Part shown: positions 1 to 10,094 of the stretch, one piece after another
Layout of the letters: every line of letters starts with the position of its first letter
Numbering within the stretch: position 1 is the first letter of the stretch
Assembly (NCBI RefSeq): GCF_001704415.2
Contig: NW_017189517.1
Location: forward strand, 12,411,167 to 12,475,166
Length of the DNA: 64,000 nt
Source of the DNA: Capra hircus
Lineage: Eukaryota > Chordata > Mammalia > Artiodactyla > Bovidae
Direction: 5' to 3'
The notes under the pieces: generated by a model
What the model saw: only the letters and a program-made list of their open reading frames with translations
The model's database searches: none
What the model was told of the DNA's origin: nothing
Program-made: the position numbers and the translations under genes

Positions 1-245
1 AAAGGTAGGGGAGAGAGGGATAAACTAGGAGGTTGGAATTAACATGTACACACTACTATAAATAAAATAGATAATCAACAATGACCTACTGTATAGCATA
101 GGTGTATTCTACTCAATATTCTGTAATAGCATGGAGAAGAATCTGAAAAAGAATAGATATATGTACATGTATATAAGTGTACCACTTTACTGTCCACCTG
201 AAACTAATGCAACATTATTAATCAACAATAATGCAAAATAAAAAT
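1..245 (+). mobile_element. L1 3' end (artiodactyl family)
   Basis: This is the 3' UTR of a ruminant/artiodactyl L1 in sense orientation, entering from the left edge. Diagnostic phrases are 'aatagataatcaacaatgac', 'ctactgtatagcatagg', 'caatattctgtaat' and the closing 'cacctgaaactaatgcaaca', with an A-rich tail near 236-245. No coding part is present. The start lies outside the window. Confidence 0.85.
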
Positions 246-434
246 GATCAAATTTATGAAAAATTGCAGGTGTCCTAGCTCAATTATGGTTTATGAAACT
301 AGCCAATCCTCCTCAAAGGCCAGCCTGATTGAGCAGCTACAACTTGACCCAGATGACATGGCATCCGCGTATCCAGCTCTTTGGTTAAAGCCATTGCTCT
401 CAGTATCACCACTGCACTCGCCAATAATTACAAG

Positions 435-650
435 AGCTTACATTTATTGAACACTTAATTTGTGTCAGGCATCATGCCAAACATCATGCATGCCACATCT
501 CATTTGATTCTCTTAGCTACTCTGTAAGGTAAGTCCTATTTTTCCCCCAGAGAAGTTAAGTGTTCTCGGAAAACCACAAAACTAATAAATGGGAAGATTT
601 AAAGTCAGGTCGATCTCATTTCATAGTCCATGCTCTTAACTACTAGAATG
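435..650 (+). mobile_element. MIR SINE
   Basis: Old mammalian tRNA-derived SINE. It shows the MIR core-to-3' signature: 'tttattgaacacttaatttg', a 'caggcatcatgcc' block, 'catctcatttgattctc', then 'gagaagttaagtg' and 'ccatgctcttaactac'. It is strongly diverged, and boundaries are approximate. Confidence 0.7.
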
Positions 651-1500
651 AACACACCTGGAACACATTATGAAAGCTTTTCTTGCCAGTGATAAGTCCA
701 GGTCAGGACTCAGGCTTCACTCACTCAGCATTATTGCTTGATAGCAACCTTCTCCAGGCCCAACTTCCACTCTGAGATGGGAAGAGGTGCTGGATGGGGA
801 GGACTTGGATAAGAAGTTGGATCTGGTTTGTCATGCAGGGAAGTATGTAGGTGAGGAGACAGCAGGTGGATTCTAATCCCAACGAGCCAGCTATCAGAGG
901 GGCTAGGATTAGAGAAAAGACTGTCCATTTCACACTTCACATTTAGGGACACCATGCTCAGGAATGACCTAACCGAGCAATCATAGGCTGCAAGCATCAA
1001 AGTAAACAGAAATTATTAGGCAAGGCTTTTCTCCCCAAAGTCCAGAGTGATTTTACCCAGAGTCCTTATTTGTCCCATTAATACCACTTCATGGCATCGT
1101 GACTGCCTTAATTGCTGCCATCCTTCCCTCATCAGATGATTGTGATGTATAGCACTGCCTCCACCCCCATGATGGCTCAACTAGCGCCCAAGTACATGCT
1201 GACCATCATTTGAGTCCATTAGGAAACCACTGAGTATCTCTTCAGCCACCCGGCCCACGCTGATGCTGGGCGCTTGATAGTTGAGTATTAGCTGCGATCA
1301 CTGGCAGTGTCAGGCCGCTGGCTGCTCCCGTTCTTAGTGCTTTCTTCCTTCTGGCTTCTCCATTTCAGCAGTGTGGTGACATAGCTGGTTGTGCTTCAAT
1401 GAGGTCTCTCTTGTTGACACTGAAGTCAAGATGGGCTTAGTAGCTGTGTCTCCACGCCACCGGCAAATAAGCAAGAAGAGTTAAGACTGTGGTTGTCTAG
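651..1500. other. Unassigned, repeat-poor block
   Basis: I recognise no gene or repeat family here. Both strands carry only short open frames (longest about 90 codons, near 730-1000, minus) with no recognisable protein similarity. GC is slightly higher around 1240-1470 than in the flanks. Confidence 0.5.
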
Positions 1501-1639
1501 GATATGGGAATATTTGGGCAGTTCAGTAAGTCTTTATCAGGCCCTTATTGTGTACCTCTAACTGGGTTAAGTGCTGAAGGGAGGGGGTGGAGAAAGACAG
1601 AGAAAATCTTTTCCGTGATCCTCTTCCTCCTCCTCCTCA

Positions 1640-1830
1640 TCACTACAGTTTATCAAGCACCTACCACATGGTACTGGCATACATTATCTCAGCATTCCGA
1701 GCAGCCTTCTGAGAAGCACTGTACCCATATTACAGATCAGGAAACTGACTCACACAGCAGTCAGCTGAATCATTTCTCCAAGTTCATATGTAACTAGTAT
1801 AGGACACAAACCAATGCCTACCCACAAGTG
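1640..1830 (+). mobile_element. MIR SINE (diverged)
   Basis: MIR-like series: 'tttatcaagcacctaccac', 'catacattatctcagc', 'cccatattacagatcag', 'gaaactgactcacacagc', then a degenerate 3' part. Upstream 1520-1600 may be a further diverged repeat. Boundaries are approximate. Confidence 0.6.
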
Positions 1831-2004
1831 AATCATGTTCTAATAGTTTTAGTCAACATTATGAAAGAGTATATGGCAAACTAACCAATGTAATAAAATC
1901 CAGAGTTACAAGACACATTGCTGATAAATGTCATGGGATGGGAAGGAAGAAATTAAGGAGCAGCAACTATGTCATGGAAGACTCCTGAAGAACATGCAGT
2001 TTCA

Positions 2005-2131
2005 GGGGCTTCCCTGGTGTTCCACTGGTTAGGACACCAGTTTTTGATGCCATAAGCCCAGGTTCAGTCCCTGGTCGGGGAAGTAAGATCTCACAAATTG
2101 GACGGCAGGGCCAAAAGCAAAAACAACAAAC
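2005..2131 (+). mobile_element. CHR-type tRNA-derived SINE
   Basis: Cetartiodactyl CHR SINE in sense orientation. It starts 'ggggcttccctggtgttcca', has a degraded box B region 'ggttcagtccctgg' followed by 'tcggggaagtaagatc', and ends in an A-rich 'gccaaaagcaaaaacaacaa' tail. It is derived from a tRNA-like RNA but is not a tRNA gene. Confidence 0.85.
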
Positions 2132-2177
2132 AGCATGGAGTTTCAACAGCCCTTGGGAGGATGTATAGGACCTGGAT

Positions 2178-3308
2178 CAGTTCAGTTCAGTCGCTCAGTC
2201 ATGTCCGACTCCTTGCGACCCCATGGACTGCAGCATGTCAGGCTTCCCTGTCCATTACCAACTCCCAGAGCTTACTCAAGCTCATGTCCATTGAGTTGGT
2301 GATGCCATCCAACCATCTCATCCTCTATCATCCCCTTCTCCTCCTGCCTTCAATCTTTCCCACCATCAGAGTCTTTTCCAATGACTCAGTTCTTTGCATC
2401 AGGTGGCCAAAACATTAGAGTTTCAGCTTCAACATCAGTCCTTCCAATGAACATTCAGGACTGAGTTCCCTTAGGATGGACTGGTTGGATCTCCTTGCAG
2501 TCCAAGGGACTCTCAAGAGTCTTCCCCAACACCACAGTTCAAAAGCATCAATTCTTTGGCATTCAGCTTTCTTTGTGGTCCAACTCTCACATCCATACGT
2601 GACTACTAGAAAAACCATAGCTTTGACTAGACGGATCTTTGTCTACAAGGTAATGTCTCTGCTTTTTAATACGCTGTCGAGGTTGGTCATAGCTTTTCTT
2701 CCAAGGAGCAAGCGTCTTTTAATTTCATGGCTGCAGTCACCATCTGCAGTGATTTGGGAGCCCCCCAAAATAAAGTCTGACACTGTTTCCACTGTTTCCC
2801 CATCTATTTGCCATGAAGTGATGGGACCAGATGCCATGATCTTCGTTTTTTGAATGTTGAGTTTTCAGCCAGCTTTTTCACTCTCCTCTTTCACTTTCAT
2901 CAAGAGGCTCTTCAGTTCCTCTTGCTTTCTGTCATAAGGGTGATGTCATCTACATATCTGAAGTTATTAATATTTCTCCCACAATCTTGATTCCAGCTTG
3001 TGCTTCATCTAGCCCGGCATTTTGCATGATGTACTCTGCATAGAAGTTAAATAAGCAGGGTGACAATATACAGCCTTGACGTACTCCTTTCCCAATTTGG
3101 ACCCAGTCTGTTCCATGTCTAGTTCTAACTGTTGCATCTTGACACGCATACAGATTTCTCAGGAGGCAGGTAAGGTGGTCTGGTATTCCCATCTCTTGAA
3201 GAATTTTCCAGTTTGTTGTGATCCACACAGTCAAAGCTTTGGTGTAGTCAATAAAGCAGAAATAGATGTTTTTGAGGAACTCTCTTGCTTTTTCTATGAT
3301 CCAACAGA
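2178..3308 (-). mobile_element. BovB LINE, 5'-truncated, with perfect TSD
   Basis: BovB on the minus strand. Its 3' end (repeated 'ttcagttcag' read from the plus strand) is at 2178, and it runs into the reverse transcriptase coding region until truncation near 3308. On the minus strand, 2950-3399 translates to RT text including 'GVRQGCILSPCLFNFYAEYI', but the frame is broken elsewhere (for example at 2643-2837). It is flanked by a perfect 14-bp duplication 'tataggacctggat' at 2164-2177 and 3309-3322. BovB is an RTE-clade LINE coding for an APE-type endonuclease and RT, and this copy is dead. Confidence 0.96.
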
Positions 3309-3399
3309 TATAGGACCTGGATGACAGAGGGGAAAATGGAGACGGTTCCAGGTAGGAAAAATCGCTTAGACAAAGGCATATGGCTGACAAAGAACGCAA

Positions 3400-3790
3400 G
3401 GAAGGCAGTGCTAGGCACTGGGCTAGGTGTGTGGGATATCGTAGTGAGCAAAACAGATAAAAAAACTGTTTTCTCGAGACCCGTGGTTGCCAAGGAGGAT
3501 GAGAGTGGAGGAGGGATAGAGTACGAGTCTGCGTTTAGTATATGCAAACTATTATATATTGAATGCATAAGCAACAAGATCCTACTGTATAACACAGAGA
3601 ACTATATTCAATACCCTGTGATAAACCATAATGGAAAAGAATATGTGTGTATATATGTAACTGAATCACTTTGCTGTACAACAGAATTTAACACATCATT
3701 GTAAATTACTTCAATTAAAAGATGTTAAAAATCCCTGTTTTCTTGGAGATGACATTCTATTTTGTCATTGTAAGAGCACTTATCCCTATT
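3400..3790 (-). mobile_element. L2 LINE 3' region, split by an L1
   Basis: The antisense L2 3' region reads 'gtgctaggcactgggctagg', then 'gtagtgagcaaaacagat' up to 3474. It resumes at 3735 with 'ctgttttcttggagatgaca'. The L1 at 3475-3734 interrupts it. Confidence 0.7.
3475..3734 (+). mobile_element. L1 3' end, 5'-truncated, inserted in L2
   Basis: Artiodactyl L1 3' UTR with 'ggttgccaagg', 'tcctactgtataacacagag', 'tgaatcactttgctgtacaa' and the end 'caattaaaag'. It is flanked by a 9-bp duplication 'ctgttttct' at 3466-3474 and 3735-3743. Confidence 0.85.
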
Positions 3791-4379
3791 TCTAACTAAC
3801 TAGTTTATTTGTTTACTTATGCCCTACCCCTCCCCAGAATGTAAGCTTCATGGCAGCAGACGATGATTCTAGTTGCCTTTCTAGCTTTCATTCTCCTTTC
3901 TCGAGACAACAGCCCCTGACAATTTGGGAAATGCCCCAAAGATGATTTTCAGCCATTTGCTTGGAGTTCATCTGTTAGCCCTGTTATCTACTCCAAACCC
4001 AGTGGCATGATTTACACCCTCTCCTGAAATTTTGCTGATTGTGTCAGAGATGGGAATGTATATCCCAGGCTTAAGCTGGTCCAGTTAAGGGAAGCCTTAG
4101 GACATTTGCTCTTCTGTGGGTGTGAAAATGTGGGGCTCCCACCACTGATGGCCTTGAGGGGAACAGTTCGTGCTGCTGAGGATCACTATGTGAAACCTAA
4201 GAGTAAAGCTTACACTTCAGACAAGAGCACAGAGGGACACGAAGAACCTTGGTGACATTACTGAGTTGCTAGGTCAAGCCTCATTGGAATCTAAATCTGC
4301 CTCTAGACATTTCAGCTAGCTGAGCCAGTTTGAGTTAGATTTTCCGTCATTTGAAACAAAAAGGTTTGAGAAAGGGACT
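3791..4379. other. Unassigned block
   Basis: No gene and no confident repeat. A short L2-like phrase 'cagaatgtaagcttcatgg' near 3836 suggests that part of this block is eroded L2 continuing into the next entry. Confidence 0.4.
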
Positions 4380-4462
4380 TTATCTTCCTTGTTGCTGTGT
4401 CTTCTCTAGAACAGTACCTGGCACCTAGCAGGAACTCAATATTTTAGTGAGTGAAAAAGGGG
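4380..4462 (+). mobile_element. L2 LINE 3' terminus (fragment)
   Basis: Sense L2 3' end: 'gaacagtacctggcacctag' followed by 'caggaactcaatattttag' and 'tgagtga'. Short and diverged. Confidence 0.6.
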
Positions 4463-4679
4463 GTTAAGGGGGAAGTGACCCCGTCTTTTTTCGATGTATT
4501 TAAAAATTAATATGTTGCTTTAGATTTAATTTTTGTGAAGCACATCACACATACAGAAGTGCTTGTCCAACATAGGTATATTTTAAAGATTAATATTAAA
4601 GAGAACATCTGTGTAACTTTCACCTCAGTTAAAAATAGAACAGTGCCATTTCATGGTGGGGAAGGGGGCCGGCATGTAA

Positions 4680-5007
4680 AATGAAATAGACTACCAGCAG
4701 TAAAAAGTCTGCCTGCAGTGCAGGAGATGCAGGAGACTAGGGTTCAATCCCTGGGTTGGGAAGACCCCCTGGAGGAGGGAATGACAACTCACTCAAATAT
4801 TCTTTTTTTTAATTAATTAATTTATTTATTTTAATTGGAGGCTAATTCCTTTACAATATTGTGGCTTTTGCCATACGTCAACATGAATCACCCACGGGTG
4901 TACATGTCTACCCCCTTCCCACCAGTATTCTTACCTAAAAAACCCCATGGACCTAGAAGCCTGGCAGCCTGCAGTCCATGACTGAGCGACTAAGCACACA
5001 GCACACA
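4680..5007 (+). mobile_element. Bov-tA SINE, split by an L1 fragment
   Basis: Sense Bov-tA with the 5' few bases lost. It reads 'gtctgcctgcagtgcaggag', box B-like 'ggttcaatccctgggttggg', then, beyond the L1 at 4803-4926, 'tattcttacctaaaaaaccc' and 'actgagcgactaagca'. It lies inside the candidate retrocopy. Confidence 0.85.
4803..4926 (-). mobile_element. Young L1 3' terminus, 5'-truncated
   Basis: Antisense ruminant L1 3' end: T-rich and 'aattaattaatttattta' start, 'ggaggctaattcctttac', 'cttttgccatacgtcaac'. It breaks off at 'cttcccacc'. A short 'tattctt' duplication of the host SINE flanks it. Confidence 0.85.
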
Positions 5008-5942
5008 TTTCACATGGAGATTAGATAATGGATGAACCACAAATATACTGAAGCAATTTTAACACATTATAGCAGAACTTGGCATATGCATTGCAGGTTT
5101 TAGATGAATTTCTTCCCAGTAAAACTTGTTGTAAGTTGAAAAAAAAAAAATAGAACAGTGCCAGCATCTTGGAAGGTCCCTTTGCTTCTTCCTCACTTTC
5201 TTCCTCACAGAGCAAATCACAGTGCTGACTTTGCATTAATTATTCCCTTGCTTATCTTTCCATTACCTACAATACCCTGTAGTATTCCCTGAGCATGCAT
5301 CTCTATAGTTTGCCTGCTTAACAAATAAACTATGTAAATTGTAGAATTATACAGTAGGCTGTTATGAATGGCAATGTTCACTCTATATTTGTGAAACTGA
5401 TCCTTGTTGTGGGATGAACTGGTAGTTCATTCATTTAATTGCTCTGCAGCATTACATTGAATAAAAATCTTCTAGTCTTAAAAAAGAAAAAAAAAACATT
5501 TCCCCATGTGTTCATCCACATTATTATTATCATCTACGTTATTATCAGTGTTGTTATTATTAACATTTGGGCTGCTTCCAGTTTGAACCTATTACAAACA
5601 GCAATACTGTGGACATTTCCTGTGCACATCTCCTGGGACACACGTGCCCAAGTCTCTCGGGTATACACCTAGGAATGGCATCACCGAGTCAAAAAGTACG
5701 CATATGTTCATGAAAGTAACTGTTTTTAGACTGTTTTACCAGTTTGAAATTTATTTTTTTATTTTTAAATTTTTAATGGAGTATAGTTGCTTTGCAGTCT
5801 TGTGTTAGTCTCTGCTGTACAGAAAAATGAATCAGCCAAACATATACATATATCCCCTCTTTTAAAATTTCCTTTCCATTTAGGTTACCACGGAGCAGTG
5901 AGTTCCCAGAGGAGGTTCTCACTGGTCTTCTATTTTATGCAT

Positions 5943-6162
5943 GCATGCATATGTGTGTACACGAACTCAGTCGTGCCTGCCACCCCATGGACTATAGCCC
6001 ACCAGGCTCCTCTGTCCATGGAATTTTCCAGACAAGAATACTGGAGTGGGTTGCTATTTCCTTCTCCAAGGGATCTTTCCAACCCAGGGACTGAACCCAC
6101 GTCACTTACACCTCCTGCATTGGCAGGCAGGTTCTTTACCAGCTGGGCCACTGGGGAAGCCC
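5943..6162 (-). mobile_element. Bov-tA SINE
   Basis: Antisense Bov-tA ending 'gggccactggggaagccc'. It sits between copies of the target word 'attttatgcat' (5932-5942) and 'attttatacat' (6163-6173). A CA/TG-rich spacer 'gcatgcatatgtgtgtac' follows the 3' end side. Confidence 0.93.
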
Positions 6163-6173
6163 ATTTTATACAT

Positions 6174-6387
6174 GTGAAAGTTAGTGAAGTCACTCAGTCG
6201 TGTCCGATTCCCTGTGACCCGTGGACTGTAGCCCACCAGGCTCCTCTGTCCATGGGATTCTCCAGGCAAGAATACTGGAGTGGGTTGCCATTTCCTTCTC
6301 CAGGGGATCTTCCTGACCCAGGGATCAAACCCAGGTCTCATGCATTGCAGGCAGACGCTTTAACCTCTGAGCCACCAGGGAAGCCCC
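6174..6387 (-). mobile_element. Bov-tA SINE (second, serial insertion)
   Basis: Antisense Bov-tA, 'gtcactcagtcgtgtccgat' to 'gagccaccagggaagcccc'. It is flanked by 'attttatacat' at 6163-6173 and 6388-6398, sharing the left duplicate with the previous SINE. Confidence 0.95.
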
Positions 6388-7649
6388 ATTTTATACATAG
6401 TAGTATATATATGCCAGTGTCAATCTCCCAGTTCACCCCATCCCTCCCAACCCCCCCTTGGTGTCCATACATTTGCTCTCTAACTCTGTGCCAATTTGCA
6501 ATCTAACCAACAATGTGGGAGAGTTCCCATTGCTCCACAGGCTCATCAACAGTTTGTATTTTTAGATTATTTCTTTCTTAACAATCTCTTGGGTCTCTCC
6601 TTGAGGTTTTCATTATCCTTCAGTTCAAATTAATTTCTGACTTTCAGTATAATTTATTTTACCCACTTAAAATGTTTCTCAATTTACAAATGATTTTCTA
6701 GCTATCTTTGTGGTTATTGATTTCTAGCTTTATTGCACTGTTGTAAGCTAAAGTGAATTGTGTGGTTTTGAAGGCTGAAAATTTGTTGAAGCTCTAATTT
6801 TATAAAAATGTTCTATGAATGCGTGGGGAAAACACATAGTTAGCAGTTTTTTCATGTTAAGATCGTTATTTGTCCCTTGTGTATTATATGTAATATTTAG
6901 ATCTTTCCCCTCCTTTTTCCTCTGCTCGTTCTATGAATGACTGAGAAAGGTGTGTTTGAAATCTCCAATTACGTTTGTTTTTATAGGCCTCTTATATTTT
7001 TGAGGCTATGGTATTAGGAGATTCATCCTTAGAAATAATCGTACTTGGTGCCTCAAAGTCTATTTTAAACAGATATCCCTTGCTACACTATATTCCTTTT
7101 TTAGCATGTTCATGGCCTGCCTTCATTCCATGTTTTGCTTCCAACCTTTCTATATCTTTAGTGTTCCACTAGGTCTCTTGTAAACAACATTTAGTTGAAC
7201 TTTTTACGAATTCAGCCTGAACGTCTTTCTTATTACCTAGAGCTTTTAGTCCACTTACATTTGATTTAATTAATTATGTCTTTGGGTTTATATCTACCAT
7301 ATTATTTTTGTGCTTTCTAATTGCCTCGGCTCTTCCATTTCTTTTGTACTCTGGTTATCTATTTCTTTCTCCATTATTTAGATGGATTTAGTATATTTTG
7401 TCATTCCACTTTCTCTTCTACTAATTTGGACGTTATAGACTCAGTTTTATGCTTTTAATGGTTGTGTCTGAAATGGCAAAGTGCATACTTAACTTACCAA
7501 AAATATTCTGCTCATATCCTTACTCTCCTGGGTAATTATTAGACCTCATAACACTACCTACATTTATCCTTCTGATAGAAAGATATTTGTGTATATATTT
7601 TAGTTCGGTTGTTTTGACCCCACAAGGCATGATAATTATATAATCAGTA

Positions 7650-7835
7650 TTTTTTTTAACTGAAGTGTAGTTGATTTACAACATTGTGTTATTTTCAAAT
7701 GTACAGCACAGTGATTCAGTGTTTTTGTAGATTATACTCCATTATAGGTAATTATAAGATAATGGATGCAATTCCCTTGCTATACAGTAGATCTGTGATC
7801 CTGGTCTATTTTATATCAGTATCAGATATAATACT
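7650..7835 (-). mobile_element. Artiodactyl L1 3' end fragment
   Basis: Antisense L1 tail: T-run, 'ctgaagtgtagttgattta', 'tgtacagcacagtgattcag', 'attatactccattatagg', 'ttgctatacagtag'. 5'-truncated. Confidence 0.8.
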
Positions 7836-8756
7836 GGGTGGCTCTGGACTTAACCTTTTGTCACCCACACCTCAAGAGGCTGTGACAATTTAAATTGAGA
7901 TGCTCCAGGTTTAGTAAACGCCTTTAGTTCAGAAGTACTATTTATGCTCAGGTACCAGACTTCACTTACGCTTTGGCTCAGTAACTCCTAACCTTTTTTT
8001 CCAGCTCCTCGATGCTTTAAAGATGTTTGGGATATTTCATTCAACATTTTTAATTTTGCATGTGTGTGTGCGCTTGTCTGTTTGTTTAAGGCAGGAGCAT
8101 CAGTCAAGACACTTATTCTGTGAAAGCACGGGAAAAAGCTTGGTCTTGCCTCTTTCTATACAATTTCATTTCAGTCTCTTTTGTAAATTTTGGGCTTTAA
8201 CCACCTTTCAGTTATTTCTTTCTTTCTCAACTCAGAGTTTACCTCAGGAAAGTTTCTTTTTTTTATCCTTGTCTCTCTCTATACTCATCTCATTTGAGTG
8301 TCAAAAAGAAAATAAATAATGACTCTAATCAGGTCTAAAATGCATAAGAGTAATGATAGTGATATACTTGAATCAAGGAGAAATTCATAAATTATGATAT
8401 GAAATTATACAAAGAACCAGTGCCCTACGCTGCAAAAGTCCTTGAAACTGTCAAAGACCCCTTCAAAATGTCAACAAAAGTACCTGCCTACCTTTCTCAT
8501 CTTCCTCTAATTAAACCTGCTTTTCCTTAATTACCACCACCATTCAAGAGAAGTTTAAAAATCTATTTTTTCTGTTTTATTGCAATAATGTAGTTTTATA
8601 CTGCTTTTAAGTAGAAAACTCAGAGTCTTTGAGTTATATTTTGGTTATCTTCAGGAGAATGTTTTAAAAAAATTTGAGCCTTCCCACCACTACCATGTAT
8701 AATATTTTGGTGTACCAAACATAGAACTTACAAATGAATCTCAGGATCAGAATCTG
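7836..8756. other. Unassigned AT-rich block
   Basis: No recognised gene or repeat. The left part may still belong to the ancient LINE. A T/C-rich stretch occurs at 8215-8290. The longest open frame (8023-8319, plus, 98 codons) is low-complexity hydrophobic text without recognisable similarity. Confidence 0.4.
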
Positions 8757-8766
8757 TTTTTAAGAT

Positions 8767-8971
8767 GTGCTGTGTGTGCTTAGTAGTTCAGTCATGTCTG
8801 ACTCTTTGCAACCCCATGGACTGTAGCCTACCAGGCTCCCCTGTCCACGGGGATTCTCTAGCCAAGAATACTGGATTGGGTTGCCATGCCCTCCAGGGGA
8901 TCTTCCCCACCCAGGGATCGAATCCAGGTCTCCTGCATTACAGGCAGATTCTTTACCATCTGAGCCACCAA
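8767..8971 (-). mobile_element. Bov-tA SINE with 10-bp TSD
   Basis: Antisense Bov-tA, 'cagtcatgtctgactctttg' to 'ccatctgagccaccaa'. Perfect duplication 'tttttaagat' at 8757-8766 and 8972-8981. Confidence 0.95.
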
Positions 8972-9042
8972 TTTTTAAGATAAGGTCCACTTATAACTTA
9001 GTTTAAAAAAATTGTTTAAATAATGCTATAATCATATTAAAG

Positions 9043-9318
9043 GGGAGAAGGCAATGGCACCCCACTCCAGTACTCTTGCCTGGAAAATCCATGGATGGAG
9101 GATCCTGGTGGGCCACAGTTCATGGGGTCGCGAAGAGTCGGACACGACTGAGCGACTTCACTTTCATTTTTCACTTTCATGCACTGAAGAAGGAAATGGC
9201 AACCCACTCCAGTGTTCTTGCCTGGAGAATCCCAGGGATGGGGAGCCTGGTGGGCTGCCGTCTATGGGGTCGCACAGAGTTGGACATGACTGAAGCGACT
9301 TAGCAGCAGCAGAAGCAG
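9043..9318 (+). mobile_element. BOV-A2 dimeric SINE with 10-bp TSD
   Basis: Two BovB-derived A monomers in tandem, sense: first 'ggagaaggcaatggcacccc' to 'gactgagcgacttcacttt', second 'gaaggaaatggcaaccca' to 'ctgaagcgacttagcagc'. It has the A2 linker 'catttttcactttcatgc' and the terminal AGC repeats. Perfect duplication 'catattaaag' at 9033-9042 and 9319-9328. Confidence 0.95.
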
Positions 9319-9405
9319 CATATTAAAGCGCATTTAAAAGAAAATGTTTTCAACCTCTGCAAACTAAATTTAACTATTTTCATCCCCCCTCATTCCTTTC
9401 CAAAA

Positions 9406-9408
<3 letters not shown>

Positions 9409-9434
<26 letters not shown>
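9409..9434. repeat. (GT)n microsatellite
   Basis: Uninterrupted GT repeat (13 units) directly at the 3'-end side of the adjacent antisense Bov-tA. SINE tails commonly seed microsatellites. Confidence 0.95.
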
Positions 9435-9436
<2 letters not shown>

Positions 9437-9645
9437 TCAGTCATGTCTGACTGTTTGCAACTCCATGGATTGTAGCCTGCCAGGATCCTCTGTCAGTGGA
9501 CTCATCTGGGCAAGAATAATGAAGTGGGTTGCCATTTCCTACTCCAGGGGATCTTCTTGACCCAAGAATCAAACCCATGGCTTTTTGCACCTCCTGCATT
9601 AGCAGGCAAATTCTTTACCACTAGCACTACCTGGGAAGTCCTGAA
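9435..9645 (-). mobile_element. Bov-tA SINE
   Basis: Antisense copy, 'tcagtcatgtctgactgttt' to 'ctacctgggaagtcc', more diverged than its neighbours. Confidence 0.9.
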
Positions 9646-9659
9646 TATAAAATGCTGCA

Positions 9660-9940
9660 TTCTCCTTTTGAAACCTTTTAGTTCTTCATAAATACTCCTT
9701 TCTGTTGCTACATAATTTCTTGTCCATCATTTTCAATAGCAGCCTACTATTCCACCAAGCTGATAAATTTGCTTAATAGTTTTCCTACTGTTGAACTTTT
9801 AACATTTTAGCATTCTTCCCACTATACTTTTGTAAATGTGTTTGTGCATGTATTCATTTTCTTCTTTTGACTTGTTGTTTAGAAGTTTCCAGAATTGAAT
9901 TTACTGGGTTTGAGACTTGTAACATTTTATGGCCTTTGAT
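9660..9940 (-). other. Possible ancient LINE remnant
   Basis: Phrases such as 'tagcagcctactattccacc' and 'gaattgaatttactgggttt' resemble the antisense 3' part of old L1-type elements, but the match is loose. Confidence 0.3.
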
Positions 9941-10094
9941 AGAGACTGGGCCCTAAAAATATTGTACCAGTGTATCCTGGCAATACGAGGTGATGTACGG
10001 TATGCTGGCAGAAATGACAGAAACGAGAAATCTAAAAATTATTTATCCTTTTTTTTTGTTAGTTGAATAATGTGTATAAGTGGTGCATGTATTC

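Larger units (their letters stand above)
4649..5145 (+). pseudogene. Candidate retrocopy of an unknown transcript, TSD-flanked
   Basis: This is an insertion inside the old L1, bounded by an 18-bp direct repeat 'aaaaatagaacagtgcca' at 4631-4648 and 5146-5163 and ending in an A tail (about 5139-5150). Those are marks of L1-type target-primed insertion. The non-SINE parts (4649-4679 and 5008-5138) match no repeat family I know. The centre is a Bov-tA SINE that later received an L1 fragment. The simplest reading is a retrocopied transcript that carried a SINE. No coding frame is evident, and the source gene is unknown. Alternatives are an unrecognised LINE/SINE tail or an aberrant SINE transcript with read-through sequence. 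The leading As of the repeat are ambiguous with the tail, leaving 13 bases that are unambiguous. Confidence 0.55.
5750..6493 (-). mobile_element. Artiodactyl L1 3' UTR, carries two SINEs
   Basis: Antisense L1 3' end: 'tttttaatggagtatagttg' through 'ctgctgtacagaaaaatg' and 'tatacatatatcccctc', interrupted at 5943, and resuming at 6388 with 'tagtagtatatatatgcc' and 'tcaatctcccagttcacc'. It is inserted in the ancient L1M. Confidence 0.8.
4530..7640 (-). mobile_element. Ancient L1M-type LINE, antisense, discontinuous
   Basis: Old mammalian L1 read backwards on the plus strand. Recognisable pieces are the 3' UTR-like 'taactttcacctcag' (4615) resuming after 5163, a late ORF2 stretch near 5580-5690 ('atacacctaggaatggca', 'gagtcaaaaagtac'), and ORF2 text at 6500-7640 (for example 'aggtctcttgtaaacaaca', 'cacttacatttgattta', 'ttatatctaccatatta'). 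It is interrupted by the candidate retrocopy at 4649-5145 and the younger L1 at 5750-6493. No reading frame survives. Confidence 0.6.

Noticed and set aside
2098..2853. Plus-strand frames of 106 and 125 codons
   Set aside because: Shadows of the antisense BovB at 2178-3308.
5943..6387. Regularly spaced similar units resembling an array (CRISPR-like or satellite)
   Set aside because: They are two Bov-tA SINEs with target duplications in a mammalian genome.
5787..6506. 239-codon plus-strand frame
   Set aside because: It runs through an antisense L1 tail and two antisense Bov-tA SINEs. The repeated 'SMGFSRQEYWSG'-type text is a well-known artefact of translating Bov-tA backwards.
8023..8319. 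98-codon frame with a hydrophobic, serine-rich C-terminus, possible membrane peptide
   Set aside because: Low-complexity T/C-rich DNA explains the composition, and there is no exon or promoter evidence.
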